12,928 nt of DNA from Nautiliaceae bacterium (GTDB taxonomy: Bacteria; Campylobacterota; Campylobacteria; Campylobacterales; Nautiliaceae): NCBI GenBank assembly GCA_027062985.1, contig JAMOSR010000013.1:1-12928 (forward strand). The letters are read 5' to 3'. The notes under the pieces were generated by a model. The model was not told the origin of the DNA. It did not search any database and saw only the letters and a list, made by a program, of their open reading frames with translations. Positions 1 through 6,166 of the stretch are shown here, one piece after another. The position numbers were made by a program, and so were the translations under genes. The first letter of the stretch is position 1, and the number at the start of each line of letters is the position of its first letter.

Positions 1-1
1 A

Positions 2-883
2 AATCAAACCTCTTTAACAACCGCAAAACCTTCAAACGCTTTAAATATTTTAAAAGAGATTCTGCTTCAAAAACAGACCGTAAAAAAATTAAATCTCTCC
101 CAAAAAGACACTGAAGAAATTAAAAACGCAGACTCTATCGAAAAACTAATAGAATTTGCCAACAAAAAAGAGCTCAATTTAAAAAAAATAGTTCTCTCTC
201 AAATTAAAGAAAAACCAAAAAATAATTTAAACGTTTCAAAATTAGAAATTCCATCACAGATTTTATTAACACATTCTAAAAATATTAAAAAACATGAGGA
301 ATTTAAACAAACAAAAAATATAGAAAATAAAACTATCTCCCAAAACTCGTTTTCTTTAAAAGACTTACTTACTAAAGAAATTAAAAAAGAAAATATAAAA
401 ACCGCTCCATCAGATAAAATTTCCGACAATTTAAAAAAAGAAGAGCCAAATAACCATATTAATCATTTTACTCCGACACAAAAAACCGTTCAGGTAAAAC
501 AGCAGGTCATAAAAGCAAAACAGACCTTTACACATTTTGCAAACAATCTTAAAGAAGCAATAGAAAATTATAAACCTCCTCTTAGCAAAATTTCTATGGA
601 ATTAAACCCTAAAGAACTCGGAAAAGTAGAAGTAACGTTAATTCACAGAGGGGAAAAACTTCAAATTCAGATAAATTCATCACATCAAACAATGCAATTT
701 TTTCAGATTAATCAAAACGAATTAAAATCAGCCCTTGTAAATATGGGATACAGTGATGTAAATATGAGCTTTAATTCAAACCAACAGCAAAATCAAAATC
801 AAAAAGAGTATAAACAAAATCAAAAACTAAAAAAACAGGATGAGGAGGAGCTAATTATAGAAATACCTTATCAATATGCATAA
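2..883 (+). CDS. fliK: Flagellar hook-length control protein FliK, 3' part (5' end outside the window)
   Basis: The frame is open from base 2 to the TAA at 881-883, giving 293 residues of a protein whose start lies before the window. The carboxy-terminal region carries the Flg_hook domain of FliK, with NPKELGKVEV at bases 605-634 followed by a basic, amphipathic stretch. FliK acts as a secreted ruler in the flagellar export apparatus: it measures the hook and switches export from hook to filament substrates. The upstream part is a lysine- and asparagine-rich, low-complexity linker, which is normal for FliK and explains its poor conservation. After the domain comes a glutamine/asparagine-rich tail (about 774-830) and an acidic end. 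The short ORF starting at the ATG at 596 is only an internal methionine of this frame. Being directly before flgD fits the fliK-flgD-flgE order of Campylobacterota. The call rests on the domain motif and on gene order. Confidence 0.9.
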   Translation, partial: NQTSLTTAKPSNALNILKEILLQKQTVKKLNLSQKDTEEIKNADSIEKLIEFANKKELNLKKIVLSQIKEKPKNNLNVSKLEIPSQILLTHSKNIKKHEEFKQTKNIENKTISQNSFSLKDLLTKEIKKENIKTAPSDKISDNLKKEEPNNHINHFTPTQKTVQVKQQVIKAKQTFTHFANNLKEAIENYKPPLSKISMELNPKELGKVEVTLIHRGEKLQIQINSSHQTMQFFQINQNELKSALVNMGYSDVNMSFNSNQQQNQNQKEYKQNQKLKKQDEEELIIEIPYQYA

Positions 884-884
884 A

Positions 885-901
885 AGGAACGCTATTTGCT
901 T
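885..901 (+). promoter_or_regulatory. Sigma-54 (RpoN) promoter of flgD
   Basis: GGAAC at 886-890, five bases, then TTGCTT at 896-901 match the -24/-12 consensus, with the invariant GG and GC exactly ten bases apart. The -24 element starts two bases after the fliK stop codon. Transcription should begin near 911, leaving a leader of only about 13 bases that starts at the ribosome binding site of flgD. Hook genes of this phylum are known RpoN targets activated by the FlgS/FlgR pair; an activator site was not identified here. Confidence 0.85.
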
Positions 902-922
902 GGTCTATAAAAAAGGCTAAGC
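898..922 (+). other. Possible hairpin covering the flgD ribosome binding site
   Basis: GCTTGGTC (898-905) can pair with GGCTAAGC (915-922) across a nine-base loop, giving eight pairs of which two are G-U. The right arm contains the GG of the flgD Shine-Dalgarno sequence. Only transcripts reading through from fliK would contain the left arm, since the sigma-54 start lies inside the loop or right arm. The stem is weak and may be chance. Confidence 0.25.
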
Positions 923-923
923 T

Positions 924-1601
924 ATGGCAACAGTAAGCAATATAGACTCAAAAACACCTACGGCTTCTTCAAAAGATATGGTATTTAACCCAAAATCACA
1001 ACTTGATAAAGATGCTTTTATGCAGCTGTTTTTAAAAGAACTTGAACTTCAAGACCCGACAGACCCTATGGATACCGATAAAATGTTAGAACAAACAGCT
1101 TATCTTTCAACAATGGAAATGAATCAAAATATGCAAACGACTCTTGATAATCTCTCTGAAACCATAAATACTTCCCAAAGAATTGGCGTAATAAGTGCTA
1201 TAGGAAAAATGGCGGATACTAAAGAAAGATATATTAACGTTACTGATAAAATGGATAAAGCAGATTTTGAACTATATTTTGGAAATGATATTTCAAGTGG
1301 AAGCGTTCAAATAAAAGATAAAAGCGGAAATATTATAAAAACTTTCCCTCTTGAAGCTCATAAAAAAGGAGTTTTAAGTTTTGAATGGGATTTAAAAAAT
1401 GACAACGGAGAAAGAGTTGCAAATGATACATACGAAGTAACGGCACAATATACTTCTACAGATAATTCTACCCATAAAACTGCACTTGGAGCATATCCTA
1501 TAGAATCTGTAAAATTTGAAAACGGAGAAAGTTATGCGAAACTTGGAAGCCAATATTATCCGTTTAACAAAATAAAAGAAATTTACGAATGGCAAAATTA
1601 A
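924..1601 (+). CDS. flgD: Flagellar hook assembly (cap) protein FlgD
   Basis: This 225-residue protein has the layout of FlgD, the secreted scaffold that sits at the tip of the growing hook and places FlgE subunits. The conserved amino-terminal FlgD region runs from about residue 25 to 80, with KDAFMQLFLKELELQDPTDP followed by MDTDKMLEQTAYLSTME. Residues about 110-180 form the FlgD Ig-like domain (DLKNDNGERVANDTYEV), and residues about 185-222 the Tudor-like end. Length matches the usual 220-300 residues. The ATG has AAAAGG at 911-916 with a seven-base spacer. The gene lies just downstream of the sigma-54 promoter at 885-901. It is followed after 13 bases by the first flgE paralogue, which has no promoter of its own that I can see, so the two are probably cotranscribed. 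Confidence 0.95.
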   Translation: MATVSNIDSKTPTASSKDMVFNPKSQLDKDAFMQLFLKELELQDPTDPMDTDKMLEQTAYLSTMEMNQNMQTTLDNLSETINTSQRIGVISAIGKMADTKERYINVTDKMDKADFELYFGNDISSGSVQIKDKSGNIIKTFPLEAHKKGVLSFEWDLKNDNGERVANDTYEVTAQYTSTDNSTHKTALGAYPIESVKFENGESYAKLGSQYYPFNKIKEIYEWQN

Positions 1602-1614
1602 ATAAAGGATACTT

Positions 1615-3498
1615 ATGACGACATCCTTTTATAACGGCATAACCGGGATGATGAGCTTTCAAAACGGTATTGATACATGGGGAAATAATATTGCAAATAT
1701 TAATACTGTAGGGTTTAAAAAAAATATTCCAGAATTTTCCACCATTTTTTCCCAAACACTTAAAACATCTCCCATAACATCCGACGTTGGACTTGGAAGC
1801 ACCCTGTTTTCAACGGCAAAAGATTTTTCAGAAGGGAGCATTGTTGAAAGCGATAATCCTTTTGATATGGCTATAGTGGGAGACGCTTTTTTTAAAGTTG
1901 ACGATTTTTATACAAAAAACGGACAGTTTGATATTGACAAAGAAGGATATTTAGTTGATGATAACGGTCATTATTTACAGGGGGTAATGCTTTATAAGGG
2001 AGAAAGTAATATTGTCGATGAAAATTTAATAATAAACGAAAATAATTCGGTAAATTTTGATGACAATACTCTTTTAACAGGTGATTTATCAAAAATAAAA
2101 TTACCCCCTAATTTACAATCGCCTGCAAAAGTATCAAAAAATTTATCCCTTCAGGCTACGCTTACTGATAAAATGCAAAATCCCTATTTAAGCGATGAAA
2201 ACGCAATATTAGGTGTTGAATATATCCAAAAAGACGACAAATACATTCCTGTAAATATAGAAGATGGAAATGAAATAATAGCGGGATTTGGAGATTTTAA
2301 AATTGATCAAAATTTAGTATATACCGACATTACACTAAAAGAGATAAACACACCTTTAATCATAGATTCAGTCATTAACGGACATAAAATAAACCTTGAA
2401 TTTACCGACCCGTCAACAACCCCAGATGACGTAAAAAAAGCCATTTCAGACGAACTTAATAAATACGGTGTAAGAAATGCCATTACTGATGAGGGTATAA
2501 GAATATGCGGATATAACAAACTAATAATACAATCAAACGATTCCGTTTTTAAAAATGTTGCCGTTGAAAGGATTAGTTACTCTTCCTCTCCTACAAAAGA
2601 AAACGAATTTCACACAAACAAAGAACTCACTTCCATTTTAAATCAGTTAGCACAAAATATAGATACCAATATAAACATAACATTTGAAAACGGCGGTTTT
2701 AAATTTCAAAATAATTCCGATAAAGACATCACTTTAACTATGAAACCTTCAACGGAAACGATAAAAGATTTTACTTCTATTTTCCCAAAATCATTAACCG
2801 CAAAAACAACACATACTACCAATCAACTTTATTTAAACGAACAAAAATTCAGCGGCTATTACTACGACGAAAAAGGAGACAAACACCCTTTAACTTTTTC
2901 TTTTTTAAGAAACGACAAAGACAAATTTTTTTTAAACGTATTAGACGAAAACGATACACCATTAACCACTCAAGAGTTAATTTATAAAGACAATAAATTC
3001 ACTCCTAATACAATTACTTTTAACGGTATGACCTTAAAATTAGATTTAACTCTGCAAAATTCTTCTCTTTATAACCCTATATTTTCTCAAGACGGTTTTC
3101 CTAAAGGAGAATTAGAACGTTTAAGCATCGACAATAACGGGACTATTTTTGCTTATTTTAATAATTCAAAAGAAGCAGTACTTGGAAAAATACCGATATT
3201 TCATTTTCAAAATTCTCAAGGTCTCTCTTCTCTTGGAAATAATTTATTTATGGAAAGTCCCAATTCAGGAGAAAAATTAATAGCAAACCAAGATTTTTTT
3301 GCTCAAAACAATACTAGTCACTCATCTTATCCAACAAAAATAGCATATATTAAAAGCGGAATGCTTGAACAATCAAACGTTCAGCTCTCGCAGGCTATGA
3401 CAGAACTTATTATTACTCAAAAAGCATTTAGCGCGGCGGCAAAAACCGTAACTACCAGTGATGAAATGATACAAAAAGCAATAAATCTAAAACGATAG
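1615..3498 (+). CDS. flgE': Flagellar hook protein paralogue (FlgE family, FlgE'/FlgE1 type)
   Basis: The 627-residue product has both conserved ends of rod and hook proteins. Residues 24-35 read NNIANINTVGFK and about 80-95 contain NPFDMAIVGDAFFKV. The last 40 residues (NVQLSQAMTELIITQKAF, then KTVTTSDEMIQKAINLKR) form the carboxy-terminal helix that packs in the hook core. The middle is a large variable region exposed on the outside. The start lacks the MMRSLWSGVSGL signature of the main hook protein. By position after flgD it corresponds, from memory, to HP0908 (flgE') of H. pylori and Cj0043 of C. jejuni, distinct from their main hook genes. It is therefore probably a minor hook or hook-junction component; its exact role is inference. 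AAAGGA at 1604-1609 is spaced six bases from the ATG. Its stop codon overlaps the sigma-54 promoter of the next gene. Confidence 0.85.
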   Translation: MTTSFYNGITGMMSFQNGIDTWGNNIANINTVGFKKNIPEFSTIFSQTLKTSPITSDVGLGSTLFSTAKDFSEGSIVESDNPFDMAIVGDAFFKVDDFYTKNGQFDIDKEGYLVDDNGHYLQGVMLYKGESNIVDENLIINENNSVNFDDNTLLTGDLSKIKLPPNLQSPAKVSKNLSLQATLTDKMQNPYLSDENAILGVEYIQKDDKYIPVNIEDGNEIIAGFGDFKIDQNLVYTDITLKEINTPLIIDSVINGHKINLEFTDPSTTPDDVKKAISDELNKYGVRNAITDEGIRICGYNKLIIQSNDSVFKNVAVERISYSSSPTKENEFHTNKELTSILNQLAQNIDTNINITFENGGFKFQNNSDKDITLTMKPSTETIKDFTSIFPKSLTAKTTHTTNQLYLNEQKFSGYYYDEKGDKHPLTFSFLRNDKDKFFLNVLDENDTPLTTQELIYKDNKFTPNTITFNGMTLKLDLTLQNSSLYNPIFSQDGFPKGELERLSIDNNGTIFAYFNNSKEAVLGKIPIFHFQNSQGLSSLGNNLFMESPNSGEKLIANQDFFAQNNTSHSSYPTKIAYIKSGMLEQSNVQLSQAMTELIITQKAFSAAAKTVTTSDEMIQKAINLKR

Positions 3499-3513
3499 GA
3501 ACAAAAATTGCTT
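3497..3513 (+). promoter_or_regulatory. Sigma-54 (RpoN) promoter of flgE
   Basis: GGAAC at 3498-3502, AAAAA, then TTGCTT at 3508-3513 give the -24/-12 pair with the correct ten-base distance between GG and GC. The first G is the last base of the TAG stop codon of the preceding flgE paralogue. The expected start is near 3525, just before the ribosome binding site AAAAGG (3526-3531). Core and spacing are the same as in the promoter before flgD. Confidence 0.85.
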
Positions 3514-3539
3514 GAAAATACAAAAAAAAGGTTAAAACC

Positions 3540-6119
3540 ATGATGAGAAGTTTATGGAGCGGGGTTAGCGGACTTAACGCCCATCAAGTCGCTATGGACG
3601 TTGAAGCAAATAACATTGCAAACGTCAATACCGTCGGATTTAAATACAGTAGAACAAATTTTCAGGATTTGTTATATCAAACGCTCAAATCTCCAACCGC
3701 CCCTCAAGGAAACTTAGGAGGCAAAAATTCATTTCAAGTGGGGCTTGGAACAACCGTCAGTGCAGTAGAAACGATCTTTAAACAGGGAAGTATTCAAAAT
3801 ACTGATAAAAACACCGATATGGCAATAAGCGGTGACGGTTTTTTTGTAGTCAGTGAAGACGGAGGACAAACCTATAAATATACAAGAGCGGGAGATTTTA
3901 CCTTTGATGCAAACGGAAATTTTGTGGACCCTAACGGTTATATCGTTCAAGGATGGTTGTCTAATCCTGAGACCAATGAAATAGACTCAACCACTCCTAT
4001 AAAACCGATAAAAATCCCTCCCGGACTCACTACACCGGCACAAGCCACAAGCAAAATACAACTTAAAGCAAATCTTAACAGCGGAGACCATATTACGGAA
4101 AAAAACCCTACCAGAGCCACCGTTGATTTACTGCAGGATATAAATTCATTATACGATGCCGAAGGAAAACAGATTTCATTAGACCCTGATAATGACAAAT
4201 TGGTATTAAATATTAAAAATATAGCAAATGAAACATATTCTATTACCTTAAAATACGGAAAAAGTTTAAATGATCACGATAAAAATTTCCAAAATTTAAA
4301 AGAACTGCTTGAAGAGATTAATTTTGCCATAACGCATGACAGTGCAGGGGTAAAATATTATGACAGTATAAGTACCAGAAGATCCGAATACAGTGTTTAC
4401 TTAAACGGAGACGGACAAATAACAGACCCGCAAAACAGGATAAGCGTAGATTCAACTTCTACAAACAACCTTTTAACAGATATCTTATCAAAACTAAACG
4501 GAACCCCTACAAATAGCGCTTCAATTAAAAGCATAAAAAACAGTTTTATCGGCGCGGATGACGTAGGGGAACTGTTTAATTCAAACGGGGATGCCATAAA
4601 TTTACAAGACGGAGAAGGAATTGAAGCAAGTATCGAAGGATTAGGAGAAAACAGAAAATTCGTATATACATCCGAGCCTATTTCAAACGCCGGCACCTGT
4701 GGAGCGACTTCCGCCACATATCAAAAAGACGGAGATATTACAAAATCGGATTCACTTGAAGGGCTTCATTGGACATATGACAGTAATAATACCTCAGCTT
4801 ATATGAATATCGGAGATAAAATTACATTCACCATAGATGGAAATAATAAAACTTTTGAATACGGAAAAGATTTTCAAACAATAGACGATTTATGCTGTGC
4901 ATTAAATACATATTTTGACCAAAATGGCATTGATGATCAGGTAGAATTTAAAGACGGAAAAATAATTGAAAAAAACGGTGATAAAATAACAAAAGTAAAT
5001 ATAACCGGAGACACAACAAAACCAGACCCTTATAACGACTCCAATACTCCTCAGGGTAGGCTTGAAAAAATTTTTCAAGGATTAAACGGTAATAGTAGTG
5101 AAACAAAAGAATTTAGAAAAAACGACGTTTATTATTTTAATAATATTCAAGATTTGGCAAATATCTGGCAAATGGCGATTGACGACGCGGGAGACCCGGC
5201 AAATTCCAAAAACAACATATCCGGTATAGCATATATTGAAGACGGAAAAATAAAAATAAAAAACACTTCGCCATCATCATTTACCACCAATGTAAAAGGT
5301 TATCCGGAACAAAAAGACAATCAGTTATTTACCGAAATTATGTCTCCTTTAAGCGGATTAATAGCTGCAAATTCCACTATTTCATCCAATGAAATGAACG
5401 CCGCAACACATACAACAAGTATTGAGGTTTACGATTCACTTGGCAGCAAACATACTTTATCTCTTCATTTTAGGAAATCACATACGGCTACAAACGCGGA
5501 AGATTTGTCCGAATGGAAATGGTATGCGGACATACCTAAACCTGCGGAAATTATGTATCCTAGCTTTGGAGATGTAAAATTCAATTCAGACGGAAGTATA
5601 GCTTCGGTAAATCCTAACCAATTAAATATAAACCCTAAAAACGGAGCGGAATCTCCTCTGAAAATAAATTTAAATTTCGGAACAATTGGAGCGTTTGACG
5701 GACTTACATCCTTTGAATCACCAAGCACCACCTCGGGTATTTCCCAAGACGGATATGCCGGAGGCGATTTAAATCAGCTGGTAGTAGACCAAACAGGAAC
5801 AATAATAGGGGTTTTTACAAACGGCATTAGCAAACCTTTAGCACAAGTAGCACTTGCTAAATTTACAAACAACATGGGATTGGTAAAAGAGGGTAATACA
5901 CTATTTAGCTCAAGTGCAAACTCAGGAGATCCTATTATAGGCGCAGCCGGAACAGGAGGAAGGGGAACTATTAATCCAAGTTCACTTGAAATGAGTAACG
6001 TGGATCTTAGCAGAAGTTTAACACAGCTTATAGTAATTCAAAGAGGTTTCCAGGCAAACTCTAAAACAATAACCACATCCGACCAGATGTTAAATACGCT
6101 TCTACAATTAAAACAATAA
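3540..6119 (+). CDS. flgE: Flagellar hook protein FlgE (main hook subunit)
   Basis: This 859-residue protein is the structural subunit of the flagellar hook, the universal joint between rod and filament. It is exported through the flagellar type III apparatus and assembled under the FlgD cap. The amino terminus MMRSLWSGVSGLNAHQVAMD, NNIANVNTVGFK at 24-35 and NTDMAISGDGFFVVSEDGG at 91-109 are the hook signature. The last 41 residues (SNVDLSRSLTQLIVIQ, then KTITTSDQMLNTLLQLKQ) form the core helix. The length is about twice the Salmonella hook protein but close to the large hook proteins of Campylobacter; the extra sequence is the central variable domains. Two ATGs stand in tandem at 3540 and 3543. 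The first is kept because the family begins MMRS, and AAAAGG lies eight bases upstream. Cysteines at 387, 452 and 453 are unusual for a surface protein. Its own sigma-54 promoter lies immediately upstream. Confidence 0.95.
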   Translation: MMRSLWSGVSGLNAHQVAMDVEANNIANVNTVGFKYSRTNFQDLLYQTLKSPTAPQGNLGGKNSFQVGLGTTVSAVETIFKQGSIQNTDKNTDMAISGDGFFVVSEDGGQTYKYTRAGDFTFDANGNFVDPNGYIVQGWLSNPETNEIDSTTPIKPIKIPPGLTTPAQATSKIQLKANLNSGDHITEKNPTRATVDLLQDINSLYDAEGKQISLDPDNDKLVLNIKNIANETYSITLKYGKSLNDHDKNFQNLKELLEEINFAITHDSAGVKYYDSISTRRSEYSVYLNGDGQITDPQNRISVDSTSTNNLLTDILSKLNGTPTNSASIKSIKNSFIGADDVGELFNSNGDAINLQDGEGIEASIEGLGENRKFVYTSEPISNAGTCGATSATYQKDGDITKSDSLEGLHWTYDSNNTSAYMNIGDKITFTIDGNNKTFEYGKDFQTIDDLCCALNTYFDQNGIDDQVEFKDGKIIEKNGDKITKVNITGDTTKPDPYNDSNTPQGRLEKIFQGLNGNSSETKEFRKNDVYYFNNIQDLANIWQMAIDDAGDPANSKNNISGIAYIEDGKIKIKNTSPSSFTTNVKGYPEQKDNQLFTEIMSPLSGLIAANSTISSNEMNAATHTTSIEVYDSLGSKHTLSLHFRKSHTATNAEDLSEWKWYADIPKPAEIMYPSFGDVKFNSDGSIASVNPNQLNINPKNGAESPLKINLNFGTIGAFDGLTSFESPSTTSGISQDGYAGGDLNQLVVDQTGTIIGVFTNGISKPLAQVALAKFTNNMGLVKEGNTLFSSSANSGDPIIGAAGTGGRGTINPSSLEMSNVDLSRSLTQLIVIQRGFQANSKTITTSDQMLNTLLQLKQ

Positions 6120-6129
6120 TTGATATAAT
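6101..6129 (+). promoter_or_regulatory. Candidate sigma-70 extended -10 promoter of maf
   Basis: TGATATAAT (6121-6129) is a perfect extended -10 element. A partial -35, TCTACA at 6101-6106 (four of six matches to TTGACA), lies 17 bases upstream. Weak -35 boxes are normal in Campylobacter and Helicobacter promoters. The -10 begins two bases after the flgE stop codon. The expected start, near 6136, falls inside the left arm of the following hairpin. Confidence 0.55.
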
Positions 6130-6130
6130 T

Positions 6131-6156
6131 CGCTAAAAATCTTTTGATTTTTAGCG
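6131..6156 (+). terminator. Perfect 11-bp hairpin between flgE and maf; possible terminator or translation control element
   Basis: CGCTAAAAATC (6131-6141) is exactly complementary to GATTTTTAGCG (6146-6156) across a TTTT loop. It is the strongest inverted repeat between genes in the window. The sequence after it is GAGCTTTTCC, a poor T tract, so termination of the hook transcript would be inefficient. The right arm ends on the first G of the maf ribosome binding site GGAG (6156-6159), so the hairpin may instead limit maf translation from read-through mRNA. Function is inferred from position. Confidence 0.45.
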
Positions 6157-6166
6157 GAGCTTTTCC

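Noticed and set aside
199..429. 76-residue minus-strand ORF opposite fliK
   Set aside because: The plus frame is open from base 2 through 883 and carries the FliK domain. The minus ORF is hydrophobic only because it is the reverse of a lysine-rich sequence, and no ribosome binding site was seen.
596..883. Separate 95-residue gene starting at the ATG at 596
   Set aside because: It is the carboxy-terminal domain of the longer FliK frame; the ATG is an internal methionine in the Flg_hook motif.
1580..1615. Third sigma-54 promoter before the first flgE paralogue (TGGCA at 1590-1594)
   Set aside because: No GC lies ten bases after the GG, so the -12 element is missing.
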